From: Rhodococcus sp. WMMA185
Lineage (GTDB): Bacteria; Actinomycetota; Actinomycetes; Mycobacteriales; Mycobacteriaceae
Direction: 5' to 3'
DNA length: 64,000 bases
NCBI RefSeq assembly: GCF_001767395.1
Contig: NZ_CP017014.1
Location: forward strand, 992,001-1,056,000
How positions within the stretch are numbered: the first letter of the stretch is position 1; each line of letters starts with the position of its first letter. This document shows, piece by piece, positions 1-8,608 of the stretch. A program made the position numbers and the translations under genes. The notes beneath the pieces were generated by a model that searched no databases, was not told the DNA's origin, and saw nothing but the letters and a program-made list of their open reading frames with translations.

Positions 1-204
1 GATGTTGCCGATCTCGCCGAGGCGTACCGCGCCCGCTGTGGAACTCTCGGCCGCCGCGTACGGGTCGAACTACCCGGTGGCCGTGAACTGAGCGGGGTCG
101 CAACCGACGTCGATCGGGAGGGCCGCCTGGTGATCACGCCGGACGGTCAAGGCGAACCGGTCTCCGTTTCCGCAGGTGATATCACGCATTTGCGCCCGGT
201 GTGA
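1..204 (+). CDS. birA: Biotin-protein ligase, C-terminal fragment
   Basis: This is the last 67 codons of a gene that begins before the window; it ends in TGA at 202-204. The peptide has the small beta-barrel C-terminal domain typical of BirA (RVRVELPGGRELSGVATDVD, then GRLVI and ITHLRPV). BirA attaches biotin to carboxyl carrier proteins of acyl-CoA carboxylases, which make the malonyl-CoA used in fatty and mycolic acid synthesis. The identification rests on this short tail and on the neighbours, because birA precedes the PH-domain gene and purKE in related actinobacteria. The catalytic domain lies outside the window. Confidence 0.72.
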   Translation, partial: DVADLAEAYRARCGTLGRRVRVELPGGRELSGVATDVDREGRLVITPDGQGEPVSVSAGDITHLRPV

Positions 205-229
205 ATCGAGCGGTGCGACACTGAGGGGT

Positions 230-787
230 ATGAGTACCTCAACTCCCGAGTCGGTTGAAATATCTGCCCGGCGCACGTTGACCGGTCTCACCGTAGCGCT
301 CGGCCTGCTCACCCTCGGCGTCGGTATCGCGGTTCTCGTCTGGCCGCAAGTCACCCTCACCGTGCTGGCCGTGCTGATCGCAATTCAGTTCTTTGCGTTC
401 GGCATCGCCTCGATCATCCGTGCTTTTGCCGACATCGACGCCGGCGGAACGAGGCGGACGCTCGTGGGCGTATCCGGAGCCCTGGCAATACTCGTAGGGT
501 TCCTCGTGTTGCGGAGTCCCCTGCAGACCGTCGTGATCATCGCGCTCGTGGTAGGTGCGTGGTGGGTGTTCCGGGGTGTGCTCGACATCGTCGACGGCGC
601 CTCGGGCTCGACGGCGGATCGCGGCCTGAGCATCACGCTCGGCGTGATCAGTGTGGTCGCGGGCGCCATCGTGCTGTTGCAGCCCGAACTGTCGCTCGGG
701 GTGTTCGTGATCGTGGTCGGCGTGTGGATGGTGCTGTACGGCATCATCATCACCATCAGCCCGATCGTGCTCAGCCGCATGCGATAA
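230..787 (+). CDS. DUF308 / HdeD-type membrane protein
   Basis: A 185-residue, very hydrophobic protein with about six predicted membrane helices in pairs (for example TVALGLLTLGVGIAVLVWP and VTLTVLAVLIAIQFFAFG). The paired-helix pattern matches the DUF308/HdeD family. HdeD is linked to acid resistance in enterobacteria, but the actinobacterial role is unknown. I chose the ATG at 230; an in-frame ATG at 176 would run back into birA. The gene sits between birA and the PH-domain gene and looks like an extra gene relative to the mycobacterial order. No function can be assigned beyond membrane location. Confidence 0.72.
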   Translation: MSTSTPESVEISARRTLTGLTVALGLLTLGVGIAVLVWPQVTLTVLAVLIAIQFFAFGIASIIRAFADIDAGGTRRTLVGVSGALAILVGFLVLRSPLQTVVIIALVVGAWWVFRGVLDIVDGASGSTADRGLSITLGVISVVAGAIVLLQPELSLGVFVIVVGVWMVLYGIIITISPIVLSRMR

Positions 788-790
788 GCT
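785..790 (+). promoter_or_regulatory. Candidate -10 element (TAAGCT), near-leaderless
   Basis: TAAGCT lies nine bases before the ATG at 800, and no Shine-Dalgarno sequence is visible. This suggests a transcript that starts at or next to the start codon. No clear -35 is seen. Confidence 0.4.
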
Positions 791-799
791 CACCGCTCG

Positions 800-1357
800 A
801 TGGGATATCCCGAGGACGCTCTCGCTTCGGACGAGGAACTTCTACTTCACAGTCATCCGCACTGGAAAATACTGCTGCTCCCAGCCCTGATCTTGTTGGC
901 GGCGACGGCTGCGGCGGGGTTTGCGGCCGGAGTCGCGGAAAAGGAACTCGACGACTCCTCGTTGAACATGGTTCGCGTTGTCCTCCTCGTGCTGTGGCTG
1001 GCCGTCGTCACATGGCGCACCCTGCCGCCATTTCTCAGATGGAAATCCACGCACTTCGTCGTCACCGACCGGCGCGTGCTCGTTCGCGAGGGCGTGGTCA
1101 CGCATGTCGGAATCGATATTCCGATGGGACGCATCAGCAACGTCCAGTTCCGGCACGGACTGCTCGACAGACTGCTGCGTACCGGGACGCTGGTCATCGT
1201 CTCATCCTCCGACGACCCCCTGGAGTTCGACGACATACCTAATATCCAGCGCGTTCACTCGTTGCTCTATTACCAGGTATTTGACGCTGTAGACCCCCAC
1301 CGCGAACACGACTACGACGACCTGCGAGGCGAGGTCGAAACCGGCAAAGACCGATAA
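800..1357 (+). CDS. PH-domain (bPH2) membrane protein
   Basis: A 185-residue protein with two N-terminal membrane helices (about residues 17-42 and 56-78) followed by a cytoplasmic bacterial pleckstrin-homology domain (about 80-150; FVVTDRRVLVREGVVTHVGI, then IPMGRISNVQF and GTLVIVSS). This architecture matches Rv3278c-type proteins found beside birA and purK in mycobacteria. bPH2 domains probably scaffold membrane-associated complexes; no enzymatic motif is present. The ATG at 800 is favoured by a -10-like TAAGCT nine bases upstream. The specific function is not known. Confidence 0.75.
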   Translation: MGYPEDALASDEELLLHSHPHWKILLLPALILLAATAAAGFAAGVAEKELDDSSLNMVRVVLLVLWLAVVTWRTLPPFLRWKSTHFVVTDRRVLVREGVVTHVGIDIPMGRISNVQFRHGLLDRLLRTGTLVIVSSSDDPLEFDDIPNIQRVHSLLYYQVFDAVDPHREHDYDDLRGEVETGKDR

Positions 1358-1384
1358 TCGGACACAGTAGCCCGCGCATCTCCG

Positions 1385-1390
1385 TAGGCT
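1385..1390 (+). promoter_or_regulatory. Candidate -10 element (TAGGCT), leaderless response regulator
   Basis: TAGGCT is followed by exactly six bases and then GTG at 1397. This spacing is typical of leaderless actinobacterial transcripts and argues for the GTG at 1397 over the GTG at 1391. Confidence 0.5.
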
Positions 1391-1396
1391 GTGGAG

Positions 1397-2077
1397 GTGA
1401 CCGCTGTATTGCTTGCCGAAGACGACGAAGCCATTGCCGCGCCATTGTCGCGCGCATTGGGCAGGGAAGGGTATGACGTCACCATCGAGGAGACCGGCCC
1501 GGCAGCGCTGGAGCAGGCACTCGCAGGGGACTACGACCTCCTGATCCTGGATCTCGGGCTGCCGGGAATCGACGGCCTCGAGGTGTGCAGGCAAGTGCGG
1601 GCGCATAGCTCTGAGCTTGCTGTGCTCATGCTCACGGCCCGCACCGATGAAGTCGATTTCGTGGTGGGACTCGACGCGGGCGCCGACGACTACGTGGGCA
1701 AGCCCTTCCGCCTGGCAGAACTGATGGCCCGTGTGCGTGCGCTGCTGCGCCGACGTAGCGGCAGCGAGGACTCGGTCGTAGAGGTAGGTGGCATCCGACT
1801 CGAGCCTGCGGCCCGCCGTGTTCTCGTGAACGGCACGGAGATCTCACTCGCGAACAAGGAATACGAGTTGCTTCGGGTTTTGCTCGAACACGCAGGGCAG
1901 GTGGTCTCCCGCGACACCATCCTCTCGGAGGTATGGGGTGGTGTGGATCTGCGTGGCTCCAAGACCCTCGACATGCACATGTCATGGCTGCGCCGAAAAA
2001 TCGGTGACGAGGGCCCCGTCGCCAAGCGGCGCATCACCACGGTTCGTGGTGTCGGCTTCCGAATCAACACTGACTAG
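1397..2077 (+). CDS. Two-component response regulator, OmpR/PhoB type
   Basis: A 226-residue response regulator. The receiver domain (1-115) has the acidic pocket Glu8-Asp9-Asp10, the phosphoacceptor Asp52 (LLILDLGLPG) and the conserved Lys102 (VGKPFR). A winged-helix Trans_Reg_C domain fills about 128-226 (EYELLRVLLEHAGQVVSRD, then TVRGVGFRI). The sensor kinase follows nine bases downstream, so the pair is one operon. The signal and regulon are unknown. The pair interrupts the usual birA/PH-domain to gtrA/purK order, which suggests acquisition or loss between lineages. Start 1397 was chosen from the -10 spacing. Confidence 0.88.
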   Translation: MTAVLLAEDDEAIAAPLSRALGREGYDVTIEETGPAALEQALAGDYDLLILDLGLPGIDGLEVCRQVRAHSSELAVLMLTARTDEVDFVVGLDAGADDYVGKPFRLAELMARVRALLRRRSGSEDSVVEVGGIRLEPAARRVLVNGTEISLANKEYELLRVLLEHAGQVVSRDTILSEVWGGVDLRGSKTLDMHMSWLRRKIGDEGPVAKRRITTVRGVGFRINTD

Positions 2078-2085
2078 GTTCTTCA

Positions 2086-3423
2086 GTGCGGCGCCGGCTT
2101 CTGCAGTCGATCCTTGCGGTCGTGATCTTGACGGCACTCCTGCTCGGCGTGCCACTCATCTATACGGCCTGGATATGGGTCGAGGATTTCACTCGTACCG
2201 ACCTGCAGGTCCGGCTCAATCGGATGGCGACGGAGATCGTCGCCCATGGGGGGCCCGAATTCATCACCGAAGGAAGTCTCCTCTGGGACGACCTTCACCT
2301 CTTGACCCCCGCAGGGGGGCGCCTGGTGGTCGTATACCCGACGCCAGACGGCGGGACCTCGCAACTGGAGATCGGTCAACCGTCGGTGCAGTCGCCCCTG
2401 ATGGAATCTCGGACGATCGGCACGTCCGGTTCGTTGATTCTCGAGGAGCCGTCGAGCGGGATGCGCACCCGGCAGCGCCAAGCGGTCGGTGCCGTCGCGG
2501 GGCTGGTGTTCATATCGATCGCAGCAGGAGCGGCGGTCGCGGTCGCGACGGCCAGACGGCTCTCCGATCCGCTGCGTGACGTCGCCAACCGAGCGGCCCG
2601 ACTCGCCGAGGGCGATTTCCGGCCGGCTCCGAGACGTCACGGCATCCCGGAACTCGACCGTGTCTCAGACGTACTGGACGCGGCGACCGTCGAGATGGCT
2701 GGGCGTCTACAGCGTGAACGAGCACTTGTCGCCGACGTCTCCCATCAGCTTCGAAGCCGGCTCACGGCGGTGCGTCTACGGCTCGATGAGCTCTCAGTAC
2801 ATCCGGATCCAGCAGTAACGGCCGAGGCGACCGAGGCCATGGAGCAGGTTGACCGGCTGACCCTGGCGATCGACGAACTCGTCCGCTCCTCCCGCAGCGA
2901 CATCACCGAGGCCCCGATCTCGGTGATCAAGGAATTGGACACGGTCATCGCGGAGTGGAAGCGCCCATTCGAGGACGCCGACCGAGAGCTACGGCTGTTC
3001 GGCGATGCGAATGTGATGGCTTCGGCCACAGGATCCCGACTGCGTGAGGCCGTTACGGTCCTTGTCGACAACGCCTTGAAGCACGGGGAGGGCACCTGCA
3101 CCGTATCGGTGCGGCTGGTCCAGGGCCAGCCGCACCGGGGTGCAGGCGCAGAAACGCCGTCGCCCCGTGAGGGCATGGTGTGTGTCGAGGTGTTGGACGA
3201 GGGGGCCGGCGTCGACAACGACCTGGCACCGCACATCTTCGACCGCGGCTTCTCGGGCGCAGGTTCGACTGGTGTGGGCCTCGCGTTGGCCCGCGCGCTC
3301 ATCGAGGCCGATGGTGGCAGGCTCGAACTGCAGCGTCGGCGTCCGGCCCTGTTTGCGATCTTCGTTCCGACGGCCCGGGAAAATAGTCCGATCCGAGTCA
3401 CCGAGACGCGGGAGCCCCGCTGA
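2086..3423 (+). CDS. Two-component sensor histidine kinase
   Basis: A 445-residue membrane kinase. TM1 is at about 8-30, then a short extracytoplasmic domain (about 31-132), TM2 at about 134-155, HAMP, HisKA with His220, and HATPase_c (N-box VLVDNALKHGEG; G-boxes DEGAGVD and GSTGVGLALA). The H-box reads SHQLRSRLTAVR, whereas the consensus is SHELRTPLT: Glu is replaced by Gln and Pro by Arg. HQLR is common in actinobacterial kinases; the Arg is less usual. The small external domain suggests a directly sensed envelope signal. It partners with the regulator just upstream. Start is GTG 2086. Confidence 0.87.
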   Translation: MRRRLLQSILAVVILTALLLGVPLIYTAWIWVEDFTRTDLQVRLNRMATEIVAHGGPEFITEGSLLWDDLHLLTPAGGRLVVVYPTPDGGTSQLEIGQPSVQSPLMESRTIGTSGSLILEEPSSGMRTRQRQAVGAVAGLVFISIAAGAAVAVATARRLSDPLRDVANRAARLAEGDFRPAPRRHGIPELDRVSDVLDAATVEMAGRLQRERALVADVSHQLRSRLTAVRLRLDELSVHPDPAVTAEATEAMEQVDRLTLAIDELVRSSRSDITEAPISVIKELDTVIAEWKRPFEDADRELRLFGDANVMASATGSRLREAVTVLVDNALKHGEGTCTVSVRLVQGQPHRGAGAETPSPREGMVCVEVLDEGAGVDNDLAPHIFDRGFSGAGSTGVGLALARALIEADGGRLELQRRRPALFAIFVPTARENSPIRVTETREPR

Positions 3424-3427
3424 ACCT

Positions 3428-3988
3428 TCAGGGCTGGCCGATCTCTTCCCCTGCGGGCCGGTCGTCGAGATCTGGGTCCTCGAGATCAGGATCGATGAGG
3501 CGCACATTCTCGTCGGGGAACGCGAACCGGCGGAGCGCCCAGAAACGGAACACCATCTGCATCAGGTTCCCGATGATGTAGTTGAGAACGAAGTCGACGA
3601 CCAACAGCGTGGTCAGGTTCTCCTGGGAGGCGCGGATCTCGAACACGTTGTTGGCGATCCACAGGGGTGCGGCGGCTATCAAGACCCCGATCCCGCTGAT
3701 CGTGAAGAACAGCAGCGCCTCGTGGTGGCGCTCGCGTCCGCCTCGGTGCTTGAACGACCATTCTCGGTTGAGGATGTAGCTCAGCACCGTGGCGAGAACG
3801 CCCGAGAAGACCTTGGCGACGACGGGCTTCTCTTCGAGGATTGTCAGGCTCAGCGAGTAGAAGATCGCGAGATCGAAAATCAGGGTCGTTCCGCCCACGA
3901 TCCCGAACTTGATCAGTTCGTGATGTTGCATCGCCAAAGCCCGGAAGGGCTGCGGAACGCGTGCGAGCACGCCGTCGACGAATGACAC
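3428..3988 (-). CDS. GtrA family membrane protein
   Basis: A 186-residue protein with four membrane helices and the GtrA signature (FGIVGGTTLIFDLAIFYSL, VLSYILNREWSF, FVLNYIIGNLMQMVFRFWAL). GtrA-like proteins are thought to move or bind polyprenyl-linked sugars; in mycobacteria the Rv3277 homologue sits beside purK. GTG at 3988 is preferred because TAAGCT lies eight bases upstream; TTG or GTG at 4027/4024 would add 13 or 12 residues. The 3' end meets the kinase gene tail to tail, four bases apart. The substrate is unknown. Confidence 0.82.
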   Translation of the reverse strand: MSFVDGVLARVPQPFRALAMQHHELIKFGIVGGTTLIFDLAIFYSLSLTILEEKPVVAKVFSGVLATVLSYILNREWSFKHRGGRERHHEALLFFTISGIGVLIAAAPLWIANNVFEIRASQENLTTLLVVDFVLNYIIGNLMQMVFRFWALRRFAFPDENVRLIDPDLEDPDLDDRPAGEEIGQP

Positions 3989-3996
3989 AACGCCCA

Positions 3997-4002
3997 AGCT
4001 TA
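3997..4002 (-). promoter_or_regulatory. Candidate -10 element (TAAGCT) for the GtrA gene
   Basis: On the minus strand TAAGCT is followed by eight bases and then GTG (3988), the leaderless arrangement seen repeatedly in this window. Confidence 0.4.
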
Positions 4003-4120
4003 CGAAAGTCGGGGCCGATAACACCAATTGACGGCAGGAAGATCACAAGCTCTTGAAGAATTTGCCGACCGACCACCTCGGCGATCGAACATGGCCGCCG
4101 ACGTGACAAACTGGTAACCC

Positions 4121-5380
4121 GTGACCGCCAACTCTGACTCGACCCCGCGACCCACGCCACCTAGGGACCTGCCCTCTGGGCGGCCCGTCGTGACGATGAT
4201 CGGTGGTGGCCAGCTGGCGCGGATGACCCATCAGGCGGCCATCGCCCTCGGCCAGAGCCTGCGCGTGCTCTCGGGGACCGCGGACGAGCCCGCAGCGCAG
4301 GTGAGCCCCGACGTCGTACTCGGGACTCACACCGACCTCGACGCGCTCCGCAAGGCTGCGGTTGGTTCGCACGCGGTGACCTTCGACCACGAGCACGTGC
4401 CGACCGAGCACCTCGACGTCCTGATTGCCGAGGGAGCGAATGTGCAGCCCCCGCCGCAGGCGCTGATCTACGCGCAGGACAAGCTCGCAATGCGCCGAAA
4501 GCTGGGAGAACTCGGTGCTCCGATTCCTGCTTTCGCGGAGGTGACCTGGGTGGAGGATGTCGTGAAGTTCGGCGCCGAACACGGGTGGCCGGTGGTGATC
4601 AAGGCTGCACGAGGTGGATACGACGGTCGAGGCGTATGGATCACCGACGACGCCGACGAAGCCGAGCACATCGTTGCCGAGCAACTCGACAAGGGTGTCC
4701 CCCTCCTGGTGGAGGAGAAGGTCGAGATGCGGCGGGAACTGTCCGCGATGGTTGCCCGCTCGCCGTTCGGTCAAGGGGCCACCTGGCCGGTAGTGGAGAC
4801 GGTGCAGCGTAACGGGCAGTGCGCGGTGGTTCTCGCTCCCGCCCCTCAGCTGCCCGAGTCGGTGGCCGAAGCCGCAGAGGAACTCGCACTACGGATCGCA
4901 TTCGAACTCGGAGTGGTCGGCGCCATGGCCGTCGAGTTGTTCGAGACCGCCGACGGCGCTCTCGTCGTCAACGAACTCGCGATGCGCCCGCACAACTCCG
5001 GTCACTGGACGATGGACGGCGCTCGTACCTCGCAGTTCGAGCAACATCTGCGCGCGGTCCTGGACTATCCACTCGGAGACACCTCGCCGATCGCGCCGAT
5101 TACCGTGATGGCGAATGTTCTCGGAGCTCCCACCGCCCCCGCGATGAGCATGGACGAGCGTGTTCACCACCTCTTTGCCCGCATGCCCGACGCGAAGGTC
5201 CACCTGTACGGCAAGGGTGAGCGCAAGGATCGCAAGATCGGGCACGTGAACATCGTGGGCGGCGCCGGCTCGATCGATGACCCGGAGTACGTCGCGCGAG
5301 TGCGCGAGCGTGCCGAGCGTGCCGCGCGGTGGCTCTCGCACGCTGAATGGACCGACGGATGGGATGTGCACGGTGAGTGA
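4121..5380 (+). CDS. purK: N5-carboxyaminoimidazole ribonucleotide synthase (PurK)
   Basis: A 419-residue ATP-grasp enzyme that makes N5-CAIR from AIR, bicarbonate and ATP in purine synthesis. The N-terminal dinucleotide-like fold starts at [11 protein letters not shown]. The ATP-grasp core includes [15 protein letters not shown] and [17 protein letters not shown], and the substrate and metal site includes [19 protein letters not shown]. Length is slightly above the usual 380-400 because of an extra N-terminal 20 residues rich in Pro. The purE gene starts inside its last codons, so the two are translationally coupled. GTG 4121 is the start. Confidence 0.95.
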   Translation: MTANSDSTPRPTPPRDLPSGRPVVTMIGGGQLARMTHQAAIALGQSLRVLSGTADEPAAQVSPDVVLGTHTDLDALRKAAVGSHAVTFDHEHVPTEHLDVLIAEGANVQPPPQALIYAQDKLAMRRKLGELGAPIPAFAEVTWVEDVVKFGAEHGWPVVIKAARGGYDGRGVWITDDADEAEHIVAEQLDKGVPLLVEEKVEMRRELSAMVARSPFGQGATWPVVETVQRNGQCAVVLAPAPQLPESVAEAAEELALRIAFELGVVGAMAVELFETADGALVVNELAMRPHNSGHWTMDGARTSQFEQHLRAVLDYPLGDTSPIAPITVMANVLGAPTAPAMSMDERVHHLFARMPDAKVHLYGKGERKDRKIGHVNIVGGAGSIDDPEYVARVRERAERAARWLSHAEWTDGWDVHGE

Positions 5381-5891
5381 ATCGGCAACGCAAAGCAACG
5401 CACGGGTCGGGCTCATCATGGGCAGCGATTCCGACTGGCCCACCATGGAAGCCGCAGCTGAGGCGCTCGCCGAATTCGGGGTGCGTTTCGAGGTCGGTGT
5501 GGTCTCGGCGCACCGTACGCCGCAGCGGATGCTCGACTATGCGAAGGCCGCAGCCGGTCGCGGCATCCAAGTGATCATCGCCGGCGCCGGCGGTGCCGCT
5601 CACCTGCCGGGAATGGTCGCGTCGGCTACACCGCTGCCCGTCATCGGTGTGCCGGTTCCACTGAAGTACCTCGACGGTATGGACTCGTTGCTCTCGATCG
5701 TGCAGATGCCCGCCGGAGTTCCCGTGGCCACGGTGTCCATCGGGGGCGCCCGCAATGCGGGCCTGCTTGCTGCTCGGATCTTGGGCGCCTCGGATTCTGC
5801 TCTGCAGCGGCAAATGGTCGAATTCCAAGATGGACTCGAGAAGATGGTCCACGACAAGGACCAAGCCCTGCGCGACAAACTGATGGGCTGA
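5373..5891 (+). CDS. purE: N5-CAIR mutase (PurE)
   Basis: A 172-residue PurE that converts N5-CAIR to CAIR, the step after PurK. The hallmark motifs are [16 protein letters not shown] and [11 protein letters not shown], and the full alpha/beta core is present. GTG at 5373 overlaps the purK stop by eight bases and has GGGA eight bases upstream; ATG at 5364 is an alternative that adds three residues. The overlap implies coupled translation and equal dosage of the two enzymes. Confidence 0.94.
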   Translation: MSESATQSNARVGLIMGSDSDWPTMEAAAEALAEFGVRFEVGVVSAHRTPQRMLDYAKAAAGRGIQVIIAGAGGAAHLPGMVASATPLPVIGVPVPLKYLDGMDSLLSIVQMPAGVPVATVSIGGARNAGLLAARILGASDSALQRQMVEFQDGLEKMVHDKDQALRDKLMG

Positions 5892-5907
5892 CGGGCACCT
5901 AGAGCAT

Positions 5908-6288
5908 ATGAAACGCAACCGAGGTATTCGGTTGATCCGTGCGTCTCGGGGCAGTGCGCAGTCCGCGGCGATTACGCGCCTGGCGCTGGTGTATGCGCGG
6001 ATGTGGGGTGCCCGCATCACATTCGACGACGAGTTCGGCATCTTCGTGTGCAGCGGGATGTGCGGAGGCTATGCGCGTAGCGGAACGACGATCGGTGGTG
6101 CGTTTCTCACCGGCCGGGTGCCGGGGCGGTCGCTCGTGCGGCACGAAGCGGTCCATGCCGACCAGTGGGCCACTTACGGCGCGACCTTCGCGTTGCGGTA
6201 CCTGTTCGAGGAGTTTCGACACCCCGGTGCGCGCAACAGGTTCGAGATCGCAGCCGGACTTGCCGATGGCGGCTACCGCGCTAGCTGA
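5908..6288 (+). CDS. Small conserved protein with an HExxH motif
   Basis: A 126-residue basic protein beginning 16 bases after purE. The visible motif is RHEAVHADQWATYG (about residues 76-89): an HExxH zinc-binding signature followed by Gln three residues after the second His, resembling the HE-x-x-H-x-x-Q core of DUF4157-type minimal metalloproteases. A later Glu (FEIAAG, residue about 116) could be the third ligand. Related actinobacterial proteins are often labelled Fe-S oxidoreductase, but only two cysteines (CSGMC) are seen and no cluster motif. No signal peptide is visible. Function is not established. It overlaps the next gene tail to tail by 16 bases. Confidence 0.65.
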   Translation: MKRNRGIRLIRASRGSAQSAAITRLALVYARMWGARITFDDEFGIFVCSGMCGGYARSGTTIGGAFLTGRVPGRSLVRHEAVHADQWATYGATFALRYLFEEFRHPGARNRFEIAAGLADGGYRAS

Positions 6289-6992
6289 AGTGTGATCTTC
6301 TCGCTATCGACGCGCCTCGACTGGGCGGCCGCGTCGGGGTTGGCCACCTGGACCAGCGACGCCCCCGCGGCGAAAATCGCTATCAGGCCGTCGATCAGCG
6401 CATCTGGAGAATCCCACGTCGACTCGGACAGCACACGATCGCCGCCGCTGATCCCACGGGCAGCGGCGGAAGCCTGTGCTGCGGCCAGCACCTCGTCGAC
6501 ACTCTTGCCTGCTAGTGCGGGCCCGGCGAGTGTGGGCCGGAACTGATCGCCGTGGGCGCGGACGGAGGTGGCGTAGTCGGTGATGCCGAGGGGGAGATCG
6601 GCTATGGGCCGGCCGAATGCGTCGAGCGAGAGTGCCGCGACGTCGGGCACGTCCTCGACGTCGGAGAGGCGCGGGCCCGTGATAAGTGCGACTTCTGCTT
6701 CCAGATCAGGGTCGAGCACGACTTCAGCGCCTGCCCACCACGCGCCGAGAAGCACCGCGGCCGTCTGCCAGTGCGCGGGAAGCAGCACCACGACCCGGGC
6801 ACCGGGCTCGAGGGCGAACTCGTCACGGAGCAAGTTGGCAGTCTTCGCGGCCCAGTTGGCCAGGGTGACGGCCGAGAGTTCTACCCGCTCGCCGGTCGCG
6901 TCGTCGTAGAACGTGACACGGGGGCCGGCCGGGTCGTCCTTCAGGATCGGGTCCAACAGGGCGTCGGTGAGGGTGCGGGACGCATGGTTCAT
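6273..6992 (-). CDS. TIGR03089 family protein (truncated AMP-ligase-like)
   Basis: A 239-residue protein that matches the N-terminal half of acyl-CoA synthetases in style (LANWAAKTANLLRDEFALEPG, VVLLPAHWQTAAVLLGAWWAG) but lacks the C-terminal adenylation motifs. Rv3268-like TIGR03089 proteins occur in actinobacteria beside the LCP gene, as here, so the short length is normal for the family rather than a truncation. Catalytic activity is doubtful. I chose ATG 6992, 22 bases after the stop codon of the LCP gene on the same strand. The function is unknown. Confidence 0.7.
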   Translation of the reverse strand: MNHASRTLTDALLDPILKDDPAGPRVTFYDDATGERVELSAVTLANWAAKTANLLRDEFALEPGARVVVLLPAHWQTAAVLLGAWWAGAEVVLDPDLEAEVALITGPRLSDVEDVPDVAALSLDAFGRPIADLPLGITDYATSVRAHGDQFRPTLAGPALAGKSVDEVLAAAQASAAARGISGGDRVLSESTWDSPDALIDGLIAIFAAGASLVQVANPDAAAQSRRVDSEKITLQLAR

Positions 6993-7014
6993 GGACACAG
7001 CTTCGTTTCTCGAT

Positions 7015-8541
7015 TCAATTGACACAGCGTGGGCCGGCGGAGCCGGCGTCGATGGGTGGGCCGGGTTGCACTGGCGTGGGACCGGTACCAGAAGAGAATA
7101 CGGATTCGAGACCATCGTCGCCGGATTCGTCGGAGCGGTCGTTGATGGACTCCGCGGAGGACGGTCCCCGGTAGTCACTCGTCAGCACCACGTGAACGGA
7201 GCCTTTGGGCAGCGTCGAATCGGTATCGGTACGAAGGCCGCCGAGTGCGGCGGCGACGGCCTCTGCGGCAGCGTCGTCGGAGGACCGGGTGAAGACGGTG
7301 GTCTCGTTCACCCAATCGCCGGTGTGGTTGCCGACTTCGCCCCGCTTGTAGCCGATCGAGTCCAGAGCATCGGCCACGCCGCGCGCGAGGCCGCTCACGT
7401 CACCGGCATTGGAAACGTCGACGGTGACGGCGGACGGGTCTATGTCGGATGGCTCGGAGGTCTTCGAGTCCTCCGGGTCTTCGATCTCCCTACCGACGAG
7501 GGCGGCCACGTGCTCTTGCACTTCCCTGGGCTTGACCCTCACGACCGACTCGCCGTAGTCGGTCATGTCGTTGAGATCCGCGACCGGGATGGTCTCGAAC
7601 CGCACGTCACCGCCCGCGAGATCCTGTAGTTGCGTGGCGAATTCGATGATGTCCCAGTCGTCGTCCAATACCACCGAGCGCTCCACCGCGGTGGTGAGGT
7701 TGTCGAGCTTGCGGGGGTTGCGCAGCGTCTTTCCGGACAGCACTTTGTCCACGAGCGAGGCCATGAATACCTGCTGCCGCACGATGCGGTCGTGGTCGCC
7801 GCGCGGTAGGCCGTGGCGCTGCCGGACGAAGCTCAGTGCATCCGCTCCCGTCAACGTCTGTGTCCCGGCGGGGAAGTGGGCGCCCGACAGAGGTTCGTCG
7901 ACCGGGTTCTCGAGGCAGACGTCGACGCCCCCGACGGCGTCGGTGAGAAGGATGAATCCGAGCATCCCGACCTCTGCGTATCGGTCGACGGTGACGCCGG
8001 TGAGGTCTGCCACGGACGTGATCAGTGCCTCCCTGCCCGCCTTGGTGGCCTTTTCCTCGGCTTCATCAGCGGTGGCGCCGTTCTCGACGAGTTCGAGTCG
8101 CCTGGTTTCCTTGGTAGCGCCGTAGGCTGCGTTGATCTTGGACATGCCGATGCCCGGAACTTTCACGTAGGAATCGCGAGGGATCGAGATCGCGGTCGCG
8201 GAACTGCCGTCGACCGGGATGCGAATCAAGACGATGGTGTCGGTGTTGGAGGCAACCTCTTCACCCGCCCGCAGCAAGTCGAGTTCGGCCTGGGAAAGCG
8301 GGTTGCCATGCGCATCGGTTCGGCTGTCCGTACCTACGATGAGAATGTCGATGGCCCCGTCGGAGTCGCCACCCAGTTCGAGTCCGGCCGCGATCGCCAG
8401 ATTGTTCCTGAGCGAATCGATGCCCCACCACGCGAATCCCGTGACGATGAGGGCGAGCACAGACAGCACCGTGACAGCAATGTGGAGCGGTCGCCGTGGC
8501 ATCTTCCGGGACTCGTGTGGTTCAGGTTGCTCCTGTGACAC
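7015..8541 (-). CDS. LytR-CpsA-Psr (LCP) family ligase with LytR_C domain
   Basis: A 508-residue protein: short cytoplasmic N-terminus, one membrane helix (about 20-42), an LCP domain (about 60-270) and a C-terminal LytR_C domain (about 365-460), then a Pro/Gly tail. LCP hallmarks include LIVGTDSRTD, IPRDSYVKVPG, KINAAYG, GVDVCLENPV and FVRQRHGLPRGDHDRI, with the Asp and Arg residues that bind metal and polyprenyl phosphate. LCP proteins attach arabinogalactan to peptidoglycan in mycolata. The gene is divergent from rmlD, whose product makes the rhamnose of that linkage. GTG 8541 is supported by TAGCCT seven bases upstream. Confidence 0.9.
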   Translation of the reverse strand: MSQEQPEPHESRKMPRRPLHIAVTVLSVLALIVTGFAWWGIDSLRNNLAIAAGLELGGDSDGAIDILIVGTDSRTDAHGNPLSQAELDLLRAGEEVASNTDTIVLIRIPVDGSSATAISIPRDSYVKVPGIGMSKINAAYGATKETRRLELVENGATADEAEEKATKAGREALITSVADLTGVTVDRYAEVGMLGFILLTDAVGGVDVCLENPVDEPLSGAHFPAGTQTLTGADALSFVRQRHGLPRGDHDRIVRQQVFMASLVDKVLSGKTLRNPRKLDNLTTAVERSVVLDDDWDIIEFATQLQDLAGGDVRFETIPVADLNDMTDYGESVVRVKPREVQEHVAALVGREIEDPEDSKTSEPSDIDPSAVTVDVSNAGDVSGLARGVADALDSIGYKRGEVGNHTGDWVNETTVFTRSSDDAAAEAVAAALGGLRTDTDSTLPKGSVHVVLTSDYRGPSSAESINDRSDESGDDGLESVFSSGTGPTPVQPGPPIDAGSAGPRCVN

Positions 8542-8548
8542 AGAATCC

Positions 8549-8554
8549 AGGCTA
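8549..8554 (-). promoter_or_regulatory. Candidate -10 element (TAGCCT) for the LCP gene
   Basis: TAGCCT on the minus strand, seven bases before GTG 8541, with no Shine-Dalgarno. It lies in the 67-base divergent gap with rmlD. Confidence 0.45.
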
Positions 8555-8608
8555 ATGGTTGATCAGCGTGGAACAGGGAGGAATCGATCGGCGTGCCAGA
8601 CTGACCCT

